A DNA stretch of 64,000 nucleotides from Anaerolineales bacterium. GTDB lineage: Bacteria; Chloroflexota; Anaerolineae; Anaerolineales; Villigracilaceae. Numbering within the stretch: position 1 is the stretch's first letter; the number at the start of each line of letters is the position of its first letter. The stretch lies in NCBI GenBank assembly GCA_014860745.1, contig JACZJC010000020.1:62001-126000 (forward strand). Reading direction: 5' to 3'. This document shows positions 44,285 through 51,705 of this stretch, in pieces. A model generated the notes under the pieces. It was not told the DNA's origin. It saw only the letters and a list, made by a program, of their open reading frames with translations, and made no database searches. Made by a program: the position numbers and the translations under genes.

Positions 44285-45556
44285 TTATCCGCAGCAGACC
44301 CACGCACCCGCCATCAACTCTTCGGGGATGCCGGTGTCGCTTGCAAACTGACGTGCCACGAATTTTCCGCCCTGCATCACATATTCGATGTTTGATCGAT
44401 CCGCAAGCGAACGGAGGTCGTCCAGCGGATTCTTTTTTACCACGATCAAATCCGCCAGTTTACCGGCTTCAAGGGTGCCAAGCTTTTTCTCCCATCCCAA
44501 TGCACGCGCCGCGTTCCTTGTGGATGCGACGATACATTCCATCGCGGAGAGTCCTGCCTGTGACATGTAGTAAAGTTCCATGGCATTCTCCCCATGGAAG
44601 TTGTATGGCGTTGCCGCATCGGTTCCCATTGCGATCGGCACCCCCATTTCATGAGCGCGGCGGATTGAAAGCAGCGCATCCTCCTGGGTTTCCTTGCTTT
44701 TTTCCATGATCCAGTCTGGAATGCCAGGCTTGTTTCCGTAAATCACATCGTAGCCGGCCTTCAAGGTCGGCACGAGGAAGATTTCCTCCTTTGCCATGCG
44801 CTCCATCACACGCGGGTCTTTGTTTAGGTAGGTCCCATGCTCGATGGTTTTTGCTCCCGCTTCCACTGCATTGCGGATTCCATCGATCCCATGCGCGTGA
44901 GCAGCCACGATCTTTCCCACCTTGGCGGCTTCCACCACTGCGGCGCGGATCTCTTCCATTTCAAATTGCGCGGCGCCGGGCTTCTCACCGGGCGCAAGGA
45001 CGGCTCCTGTGGCCAGCATTTTGATCAAATCCGCCCCGGCTTTCAATTGTTCCCGTGCCGCCTTGCGGACCTCATCCACGCCGTCGGCTTCGCGATACAT
45101 CCCATCGTACCATTCGCTACCAGTGGATGTGATGGAAAGCAATTTGCCGGCCAATGACATCCTCGGTGCTGCGAAAAGCCCTGCTTCAACGGCCTTCCTA
45201 AGCGAAAATTCAAGATGGTGTCTTCCGCCCACATCACGGATGGTGGTGATTCCCGCCGCCAGGGTGTTCTGGGCATGTTTCAACATCACGAGCGATGTCC
45301 AGCCCAGTGGCCCGGTCATGGTGCTGTCAGGCAGGCATTCCGCCGCAATGTGGACATGACAATCGATCAATCCCGGGAGGATCCAGCGGCCTGACAGATC
45401 GATCTCGTTCACAGAAGTATCAACCGGCTCGATCCATTTTTCAGATGCGCCCGCGTAAATGATTTTGTCGGCTTCGATGGCGATGGTCCCATGCGTGATG
45501 GGTTTGCTTCCATTCCCGTCGATAAGGGTGGCGTTCTTAAGCACAAATATTGTCAT
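44285..45556 (-). CDS. amidohydrolase-family metallohydrolase (imidazolonepropionase/prolidase-like)
   Basis: A 423-residue TIM-barrel metallohydrolase. Metal-ligand motifs: LIDCHVHIA (HxH), the carboxylated-Lys region around VLAPGEKPGAA or nearby, AHAHGIDGIR and EHGTYL (His ligands), and MGTDAATPYNFHGE (Asp). Flanking beta-sandwich strands include LKNATLIDGNGSKP and LEAGKLADLIVVKKNPL. The closest groups hydrolyse N-acyl or Xaa-Pro dipeptides, or chlorinated/organophosphate-like amides; the substrate cannot be set from sequence. It is outside the TIR operon and downstream of the DUF4760-like gene. Confidence 0.85.
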   Translation of the reverse strand: MTIFVLKNATLIDGNGSKPITHGTIAIEADKIIYAGASEKWIEPVDTSVNEIDLSGRWILPGLIDCHVHIAAECLPDSTMTGPLGWTSLVMLKHAQNTLAAGITTIRDVGGRHHLEFSLRKAVEAGLFAAPRMSLAGKLLSITSTGSEWYDGMYREADGVDEVRKAAREQLKAGADLIKMLATGAVLAPGEKPGAAQFEMEEIRAAVVEAAKVGKIVAAHAHGIDGIRNAVEAGAKTIEHGTYLNKDPRVMERMAKEEIFLVPTLKAGYDVIYGNKPGIPDWIMEKSKETQEDALLSIRRAHEMGVPIAMGTDAATPYNFHGENAMELYYMSQAGLSAMECIVASTRNAARALGWEKKLGTLEAGKLADLIVVKKNPLDDLRSLADRSNIEYVMQGGKFVARQFASDTGIPEELMAGAWVCCG

Positions 45557-45571
45557 AGTGAACCTGCCGGG

Positions 45572-46075
45572 TTAAGGTTTCCAGCTTTTATGCAAATGAT
45601 AGGCGGGCGGCGGATTAATTCTTTTATCCCGTTCGTGAACGCGTTCCGCCAGCCACTGAAACCACTCGAATGCAGACTCGCGATTCCATGCAGCGCGGAC
45701 TTCCATCACATAGTTTTCCAGTTTGCTCCATGAAAGCATGATCGGGCCACTGTAGGCGTCTTCCACCATGCCGATTTCGATCTCGCGCCGGAATACAAGG
45801 ATTCCCAGTCTTTCCCATGTGCCCAGCAGCATGTAAAACGCCAAATACTGGTCCTGCGGGAGATGATCAATTTCCTCTTTTGTAGGATTGTGGTCAAGAT
45901 CGAGAACATATAACAAGCCCTTGATGAATTCATTGGTCTGGAAGGAATTCAACATCAGGATAGCCGCCTCGCGTTTGCGCATGGCCTGAAAATTTCGCAG
46001 ATTCAGGATGCCAAAGAGGATTCCGAGAATGACCGCAGTTGTGGAAATGATCTGAAAGACGAGTGATAATTCCAT
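45572..46075 (-). CDS. DUF4760-like protein with one TM helix
   Basis: A 167-residue protein: an N-terminal membrane helix (residues 5-25), then a helical domain with KREAAILMLNSFQTNEFIKGL, LAFYMLLGTWERLGILV and AFEWFQWLAERVHERDKR. This is the DUF4760 layout, seen in membrane-associated proteins of unknown function. The start at 46,075 is favoured by AGGAAT at good distance; an upstream TTG lies too near. Lies 15 nt before the amidohydrolase gene. Confidence 0.72.
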   Translation of the reverse strand: MELSLVFQIISTTAVILGILFGILNLRNFQAMRKREAAILMLNSFQTNEFIKGLLYVLDLDHNPTKEEIDHLPQDQYLAFYMLLGTWERLGILVFRREIEIGMVEDAYSGPIMLSWSKLENYVMEVRAAWNRESAFEWFQWLAERVHERDKRINPPPAYHLHKSWKP

Positions 46076-46177
46076 GCGCAAATTCCTAAATATTCATTAC
46101 GGGTGCAGGGGCGAGTATAGCATGTGGAATCAAAATGCGGCATGGCTGCCGCATCGACGAATGGAGGAATCACTTTA

Positions 46178-46912
46178 TTATTTTGGATATTGCCTGAGCC
46201 ACCACTCCGTGCCCGGCAGCCCGCTTTTCTTTACCACATTCAATAGTTGGTCGATATCGAAGTAAACGCGCCGCAAATCCACATTGAAAGAGTCGCCGGA
46301 CTGGTCCATGATCGCATATTCCGCCCACGGCAGCAGGCGGGGTGGATTGCCGGGCGAAAACGAAAACTCAAAAGCGTTGCCCACGCTGCCTGAATTTATG
46401 ATCAATTTTTTCCCTTGTCGGCGGTGCATTTGGATGTGCGAATGACCCCCAATGAAAACAGACGCGTCCTGACCTGCAAAGTATTTATCCAATGTCTCAG
46501 CGGGTGTTGTAGACTGGATGATATCCGTGGTGGAGAGCGGCGACCCGTGATAGGCCAGTAATTTTATTCCGTTGGAGAACATCAATTCATGAGTGTTTTC
46601 GAATGCCTTGATAAATTCGAGATTTTCAGAAGAAAGCCGTTCGCGGCACCAGTACAGGTCGGGGACAAGATGCTCGGTGATCTCATGCTTGGCGGCTTTG
46701 GCGGGTTCGAGGATCGCTTCGTCGTGATTCCCCTTGATGTAAATCCCATGCAGGTCTTTCAACGCTTCGAGGGTTTCCGTCGGCTGGGGGCCAAGGCTCA
46801 CCGTGTCGCCCAGGCAGATGGTCTGATCGATGCGTTGAGTTTTAATGTCCGCAAGCACCGCCTGAAGCGCTGTGAAATTTCCATGAATATCCGAGATGAA
46901 AGCAATACGCAT
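46178..46912 (-). CDS. calcineurin-like metallophosphoesterase
   Basis: A 244-residue metal-dependent phosphodiesterase of the YfcE/MJ0936-like group. Motifs are FISDIHGNFTALQAVL (Asp, His), LGDTVSLGPQP (Asp), IKGNHDEAIL (Asn-His-Asp), LAYHGSP and IGGHSHIQMHR (His pairs). The family hydrolyses phosphodiester or nucleotide substrates with Mn or Fe/Zn. AAGGGAAT precedes the start. The biological substrate is unknown. Confidence 0.9.
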   Translation of the reverse strand: MRIAFISDIHGNFTALQAVLADIKTQRIDQTICLGDTVSLGPQPTETLEALKDLHGIYIKGNHDEAILEPAKAAKHEITEHLVPDLYWCRERLSSENLEFIKAFENTHELMFSNGIKLLAYHGSPLSTTDIIQSTTPAETLDKYFAGQDASVFIGGHSHIQMHRRQGKKLIINSGSVGNAFEFSFSPGNPPRLLPWAEYAIMDQSGDSFNVDLRRVYFDIDQLLNVVKKSGLPGTEWWLRQYPK

Positions 46913-47053
46913 AAGATTCCCTTTTCTTTCCCATTGTACACGAGACGGATGAATAATAATAAATTTCCACTCGAAATAGAACCTTTGGGTGATATATTTT
47001 GATACATCCCTCGCTTCGACCTGCGCCCAAACTTGGTCACTTATCTATATGAA

Positions 47054-47512
47054 TTATAAAGCCTCATCTTTTTCGATGATTTGAATTTCGTCGGTATTGA
47101 TTTCGATATCGATCGCATCGCCGTATTGTATTCCGGGAATTTCAAGGGTGATGACTTCGATCAGGGAGGGATTTTGGAAATGGGTTTTCTTCGTTTCCGG
47201 GTGCGGATAATATACCCAGCCATCGTATTTTCCATCCTTGAAATACACCCTGCATCGCGAAAAGGAAAAGGTCTCCGGTGGGTGAAGGTCGGTCCAATCG
47301 ACCAGCTCAAATGTGAATTCGGGATGGATCATTTCATATTCGAACGGCACAATCGATATATTCAGTGTGCCGTTGAAATATTCGTACAAGTCTAACCCAA
47401 GTTTTTTAAAGAACGGCTTCTGCTTTTCCAGCGAACTGTACGGATATGCCGCGGAGGGACGGGATGCCACCTGGTGCCCGCGGGTGAGAATGCCGCAGAT
47501 TCTTCGGTTCAT
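47054..47512 (-). CDS. small beta-rich protein, RibK-like cradle-loop barrel suspected
   Basis: A 152-residue protein I do not firmly recognise. The order of elements recalls archaeal CTP-dependent riboflavin kinase (RibK, DUF120): an N-terminal RICGILTRGHQVASRPSAAY loop, YSSLEKQKPFFKKLGLDLYEYFNGTLNISI (cf. the -GTLN- signature), and near the end LIEVITLEIPGIQYGDAIDIEI. It could be a distant homologue or a convergent cradle-loop barrel. The start lacks a clear ribosome binding site; TATACT lies 11 nt upstream, so the transcript would be nearly leaderless. Confidence 0.6.
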   Translation of the reverse strand: MNRRICGILTRGHQVASRPSAAYPYSSLEKQKPFFKKLGLDLYEYFNGTLNISIVPFEYEMIHPEFTFELVDWTDLHPPETFSFSRCRVYFKDGKYDGWVYYPHPETKKTHFQNPSLIEVITLEIPGIQYGDAIDIEINTDEIQIIEKDEAL

Positions 47513-47682
47513 TGTGCGGGGAAGTATATCAGGCGGGGCGAATGTCTGCCGTGGGCTGGCAGGCCCGGGTTAAGAGGGAGGCGTGAAAAATCCAGCGGGA
47601 GGGGCTGGAAATTAATGGTCATTTCGTGCTAAAGTATAAATGCCTGCGTTTGATTTTTTTCCAGCCGGGCAGGAGCAAGGTT

Positions 47683-47955
47683 ATGGAAGTTGAGATCGGA
47701 AAGGTGACACATTACTACGATCATATCGGTGTGGCGGTGCTTTCTTTGAACGACGGTCTGAAGTTGGGGGATCGCATACATATCTTTGGGCATTCCACCG
47801 ATTTTACCCAGCGGGTGTCTTCCATGGAGGTCGAGCATCACAGTATTGTCTGGGTGAAGCCGGGTGACAATGTGGCCATCAAGGTAGCCCAACCTGTGCA
47901 CGAGCATGACATTGTGTTCCGGGTCGTCGAAGAAACGCTGGAGCCTGTCAGTTAA
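47683..47955 (+). CDS. small EF-Tu domain 2-like protein
   Basis: A 90-residue protein, almost exactly one translation-factor beta-barrel (domain 2): VEIGKVTHYYDHIGVAVLSL, LKLGDRIHIFGHSTDFTQRV and EHHSIVWVKPGDNVAIKV match the order of the barrel in EF-Tu/IF2. There is no G domain. Such stand-alone domain-2 proteins are known from genomes as translation elongation factor-like proteins, without assigned function. AGGAGC precedes the ATG. It is the only plus-strand gene in the 36-61 kb accessory region. Confidence 0.8.
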   Translation: MEVEIGKVTHYYDHIGVAVLSLNDGLKLGDRIHIFGHSTDFTQRVSSMEVEHHSIVWVKPGDNVAIKVAQPVHEHDIVFRVVEETLEPVS

Positions 47956-47971
47956 CCGAATTGATTAATGA

Positions 47972-48012
47972 AAAACCAGGGCAGGCGTTTATGGATGCCA
48001 TGCTCTGGTTTT
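47972..48012. terminator. terminator after the EF-Tu-like gene
   Basis: A 12-bp stem with one G-T pair (47,972-47,983 with 48,001-48,012) and a 17-nt interior, between two converging genes. T-run is short. Confidence 0.55.
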
Positions 48013-48081
48013 GTGCGTCCGAAAGCCGTGCTCGGAATTGATTCCCATGTGATTGCAGCTTGTAGTTCGAGTTCGCAGCTG

Positions 48082-49827
48082 TTACAGCCTGTTCACATGT
48101 CCGCGGATCTGCCCGATGACCACTCCAAGGAGGGTGAGGCCGATTAGTGAAATTAATATCGGATTGACGAAATTCCACTCCGGCCCAGCCAGAATCTTCG
48201 TTAAACCAACCCAGGGAAGTGAAATAGTAAGCACCTGGAATATTCTTGTGCTGACCGCGCCATGCCCGGTTTCTCCAATGAACGCCTTTGAATACTTCAC
48301 CCGCTGACCCTCCTCCTCCCGCATTTTTGGGAAGTTGTACATATTCTCGAAAACGGATTGATATATTTTTTCGATCACTTCCTTATCGTCAAAGTAGGCG
48401 GAGTGGGCTTTATCCGGGAAGGGGAAAAGGAAACTTTTGGCTTCGCAGTTATCCACTTTCAGGCTCGGATAACTGGCGGTGGCGGGGGTTTGAAGCGAAC
48501 CACTGATGATATCGGCCTTGTCCCAGAAGTTCATCCAATGGATCAGGGGAGCGCCGGATTTGGAAAACGGGTAGCTGGCAAGATCACCGCGGATTTGTTC
48601 CACCACGCGGTTGTACCGATGATATTGGCTGGTTTGATTTTCGAAGAAGTAGTGGACCTTATCGATGGGACTGGCCAGGGTGATGAAATGCTGGATCTTG
48701 CCGAGGTCAATCTTGTCTTTTGCGGCTATGCCGATCGCCCGGTTGGTACGGGACAGTTCAAGGATCGTATCAAAGGCAATTGTGGTCCCAAGGCTGTGGG
48801 CTACGATCACAACCCGTTCGCAGTCCTTGTGCAACAGAACATGTTTAAGAGATTCCGCGCAATGATCCAATATGGCCCGCCGCCTTTGGTGCTTTTCCGC
48901 GGTTTCCTCATAGGTACACCAGAAATAAACATCCCCCATATACTCCTTTAGGAAATTGTAAACTCCCACCGTTGAAAAGAGGGCAGAAATTAAGATCATG
49001 ATATTTGCATAGGAGGGTTCGAGCGAATCCTCCCCGATTAGAGACAGCAGCCCCGGCGGAATGATTTCTGCGGTGGCTGGAAGCGCGGCCTTGATTGTTA
49101 TGAAGAGAATATAAAGGATTAATCCCACAGCCAAAAGGAAGGACAGGATCACAAGCAGGTAGAGCAGGTTTGTCCTTGCATAGATTACCCACCATTGCCT
49201 TGCAGCCCACGCCAGACGTTCGATCTGATTTGGGTCCTGGCGGTTTTCACCCAGGGAGTTTCTGAACTGCCTGCCACTGCCCCTTGGATATTTCCGGCGA
49301 GCCTCCGGGCCTTCGAAATCCTCGTACGATTTGATGAGGTGTTTGAGATCGTTCTTGGTAAGGTCGTTTCGTTTTTTCGTCAGGTCGTCCCAATTTTCCA
49401 AAAGGATCGACCGCCGCAGGCGCGCCATTCCGCGCCAGGGGGTGACCAATGCCTTGATGGGGACCAGGGTTTGTTTGAGGAGCCACCAAAGCACCTCCTG
49501 GGGAGGGTTTCCGCCGGCGGTGAGATTTGCCCAATACGCTTCGTAGAACCGAAATTCCTTGATTGATCGAAATGTATCGATGATGCTGCGGTATTTCACT
49601 TCGATGAATCCAATATCACGGGTGAGGTTCGAAAGGGGTCTTTCTGGAAAGGCTTCAATACCCACCAGTTTCTTATTCTCCACCGATTTGAATCGTTTGA
49701 AATCGTAGTGGTCCAATGCATCCACCAGGCGGCTGACTTCCTCGTAGCGTTTCTGGCTTCCCATGCCGTGGAAGTAGACAACAGCGGTGAACTTTTTATC
49801 CTGTTTTGGGACGGCTTTTCCTGGCAT
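48082..49827 (-). CDS. membrane-anchored alpha/beta-hydrolase-like protein
   Basis: A 581-residue protein. The N-terminal strand VVYFHGMGSQKRYEEV resembles the oxyanion-hole loop of alpha/beta hydrolases. After a helical insert come two transmembrane helices (about 225-252 and 281-300) and then the nucleophile elbow RVVIVAHSLGTTIAFDTI (Ser in AHSLG, about residue 350). A further TM helix ends the protein (about 555-577). A topology with TM helices inserted between the HG motif and the nucleophile elbow is unusual and suggests a membrane-bound lipase or esterase. SD AAAGGAGG precedes the start. A good promoter lies 49 nt upstream. Confidence 0.75.
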   Translation of the reverse strand: MPGKAVPKQDKKFTAVVYFHGMGSQKRYEEVSRLVDALDHYDFKRFKSVENKKLVGIEAFPERPLSNLTRDIGFIEVKYRSIIDTFRSIKEFRFYEAYWANLTAGGNPPQEVLWWLLKQTLVPIKALVTPWRGMARLRRSILLENWDDLTKKRNDLTKNDLKHLIKSYEDFEGPEARRKYPRGSGRQFRNSLGENRQDPNQIERLAWAARQWWVIYARTNLLYLLVILSFLLAVGLILYILFITIKAALPATAEIIPPGLLSLIGEDSLEPSYANIMILISALFSTVGVYNFLKEYMGDVYFWCTYEETAEKHQRRRAILDHCAESLKHVLLHKDCERVVIVAHSLGTTIAFDTILELSRTNRAIGIAAKDKIDLGKIQHFITLASPIDKVHYFFENQTSQYHRYNRVVEQIRGDLASYPFSKSGAPLIHWMNFWDKADIISGSLQTPATASYPSLKVDNCEAKSFLFPFPDKAHSAYFDDKEVIEKIYQSVFENMYNFPKMREEEGQRVKYSKAFIGETGHGAVSTRIFQVLTISLPWVGLTKILAGPEWNFVNPILISLIGLTLLGVVIGQIRGHVNRL

Positions 49828-49875
49828 CGAATCCTCCTTTGGCTTTCACAGCAGAATTCCTTACTTATGGTAATT

Positions 49876-49904
49876 ACTATACAATATTTATTGGGTGGAT
49901 ACAA
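49876..49904 (-). promoter_or_regulatory. promoter of the hydrolase gene
   Basis: Minus strand TTGTAT (49,904-49,899), 17 nt, TATAGT (49,881-49,876). The -10 lies in TGTATAGTAATTAC, which recurs almost exactly (TGTATAGTAATCAC) at the CHAT gene promoter. Confidence 0.6.
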
Positions 49905-50022
49905 TAGCCTCGAAATAGAATCAAGCCGGCCCGTAGGTCCGAGGCGGAACGTGTCGCGTTTATTCTCTATGAACCAAGGCGCGAGTCAAGAATATGCAAG
50001 TTATCAAAACAAGGCATATTCT

Positions 50023-50058
50023 GCCCGCGTCATGGATGTGGCTTCAAGTGACGCGGGC
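50023..50058. repeat. 10-bp inverted repeat
   Basis: GCCCGCGTCA at 50,023-50,032 pairs with its complement at 50,049-50,058 (16-nt interior). It lies downstream of the gene that ends at 50,089, with no T-run, so terminator activity is doubtful. The rest of 49,905-50,088 contains nothing I recognise. Confidence 0.4.
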
Positions 50059-50088
50059 GCGGTTGCAATGGATTTTTATTCTAGCAGT

Positions 50089-50427
50089 TTAGCTGTCCCA
50101 CCATTTGAGCAGGTTGAAGGATGTATCGCGTTCCCCTTCTTCTTCTCCACGTTCCACTCGCTCAGTGCGGGCGCTCGCTGCGAGCTGGGAGAGGATTTGC
50201 GGGGAGGCGAAGCCGTAGATGAGCGCATCCTTGGCGGTTTCTGCGCTCAGGACCCAGGCGGTCAACCCGCCCACTGCCACAAGCAGGATCGTTCCCACCC
50301 AGAAGTTTAACGTCCGAAGATAGGCGGGGATCTTAATCTTGTGCCTGTTGCGGATGAGCCGCAGAATATCCGGGAGCAGGCCGCCGAGACATCCAAGCAG
50401 AAAAAGTGATGAGTTAAACGCGGGCAT
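50089..50427 (-). CDS. small membrane protein, third gene of the CHAT unit
   Basis: A 112-residue protein with two transmembrane helices (about 5-22 and 42-64) separated by a basic loop (RLIRNRHKIKIPAYLR), then a cytoplasmic tail rich in Arg and Glu. The start at 50,427 is fixed by AAGGAG 6 nt upstream. Lies 20 nt after the lipoprotein gene, so it is likely co-transcribed with it and the CHAT gene. I do not recognise the family. Confidence 0.68.
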   Translation of the reverse strand: MPAFNSSLFLLGCLGGLLPDILRLIRNRHKIKIPAYLRTLNFWVGTILLVAVGGLTAWVLSAETAKDALIYGFASPQILSQLAASARTERVERGEEEGERDTSFNLLKWWDS

Positions 50428-50447
50428 AGGGTCTCCTTTTTTATAAA

Positions 50448-51644
50448 TCAATATCCACTGAGGACGAGGACGGGCAGGTTCGTGGCATCCAATTCGGCGA
50501 AGACACCTTCTGCATTGTCGGCGTTGAAGGATTGAATGGTGACGGCAATGCCGATGTTTTCGGTCAGTTCTGCTGCGATGGCGTAGGCGATTTCTGAAAG
50601 GCCGCGGATGCTTTCATCAAATACGATGATCATTTCGAATCCGGAACCATAGCCAGCCTCGGCCAACAACCCTTTTGCATTTTCGATGTCAAATGGAATT
50701 GTCCGCAGATCCAGGGTTTGTCCCTGTGCCTCGAAAACAACAGGGATGGGAAAATCGGGATAGATCTCTTGCAGTTTTACCCAGTCAATCGAAGTTGCCA
50801 GCGCCTCCGACACGCGGAAGTCTTCCGGCTGTGCATTCAACCAGCGGAGACCCAAAATAACTGGTTCAGCCAGCGGAACCATCGGTAAACCCTGACTCTG
50901 CAGGATAAGATTTGCGCTCTGAATTTGATGCACCTGGTCCATCCGTTCGATGGGTCCAACCATCACATCAAAGCCGACCTCCACTCCGGGCGGGAACCCG
51001 AAGAAATCCTCCGCCTGTTTTTGAAATTCAGGTGTCACAGCATAAGCAGCCAGGCCCGGGTTCACTTCGAAATACTGGTCGGGCTGGTCGGTGGGAGTCA
51101 CCTCTGCAACGCCCTCCGAGCTAAGCACAATCACGGTCTCGAGGTCGCGGTACTCGATGATCGTGACCATCGTCCCTTTGAAGGTGATGCCTGCCGGCAG
51201 GGTGATGGCCCGAATGCCGCAATTATTCAACAGCCAGGTGGAGGCGTTTGTGCACCCTGTCCCTGTGCTTCCTCTTGGGCAGGTGGTGATAGCTTCGCTC
51301 AGGATACCCGCGGAACTGCGTTGAAACACATACACAGTGCAGGTTGATGTTGTGCCTTTCTTCATCTTGCCCTGACCATTTGCATCTGTGGTGACATAGC
51401 CATTCAGCACAATCGATTTCCAGGTGTTGTTTAATAGATCCAATTGCATGGGCGTGACGGTTGAACCCCACACCTTGCTGTAGGCTCCGTATCTTTGCGC
51501 CTGCCAACCAGATTTAGTTACCTGAACGCCGGGCATGGATGTGGCTGCTCCACCGCATCCGGTGACCGAACCAAGAATGAATATCACCAGCAGGCAGGGA
51601 ATGACTCGATACCAATGTTTAAGATGATGGGATTGACGTTTCAT
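50448..51644 (-). CDS. lipoprotein with a peptide-binding-protein C-terminal module
   Basis: A 398-residue exported protein. The signal ends in ILGSVTGCGG (lipobox). The middle (about 30-190) has a beta-domain with CTVYVFQRS, CPRGSTGTGC and LNNCGIRAITLPAGI, with several Cys. The C-terminal half (about 255-398) resembles the last lobe of SBP_bac_5 peptide-binding proteins: IPFDIENAKGLLAEAGYG, FEMIIVFDES and AAELTENIGIAVTIQSF. The expected N-terminal lobes are absent, so it is not a normal transport receptor. The start at 51,644 is set by AAAGGAG. It follows the CHAT gene by 61 nt. Confidence 0.72.
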   Translation of the reverse strand: MKRQSHHLKHWYRVIPCLLVIFILGSVTGCGGAATSMPGVQVTKSGWQAQRYGAYSKVWGSTVTPMQLDLLNNTWKSIVLNGYVTTDANGQGKMKKGTTSTCTVYVFQRSSAGILSEAITTCPRGSTGTGCTNASTWLLNNCGIRAITLPAGITFKGTMVTIIEYRDLETVIVLSSEGVAEVTPTDQPDQYFEVNPGLAAYAVTPEFQKQAEDFFGFPPGVEVGFDVMVGPIERMDQVHQIQSANLILQSQGLPMVPLAEPVILGLRWLNAQPEDFRVSEALATSIDWVKLQEIYPDFPIPVVFEAQGQTLDLRTIPFDIENAKGLLAEAGYGSGFEMIIVFDESIRGLSEIAYAIAAELTENIGIAVTIQSFNADNAEGVFAELDATNLPVLVLSGY

Positions 51645-51705
51645 AACCGGGACTCCTTTCTTAATCATTTTCATTTGGGAGAAAATAGACGCTTCAGACT
51701 CCGCC

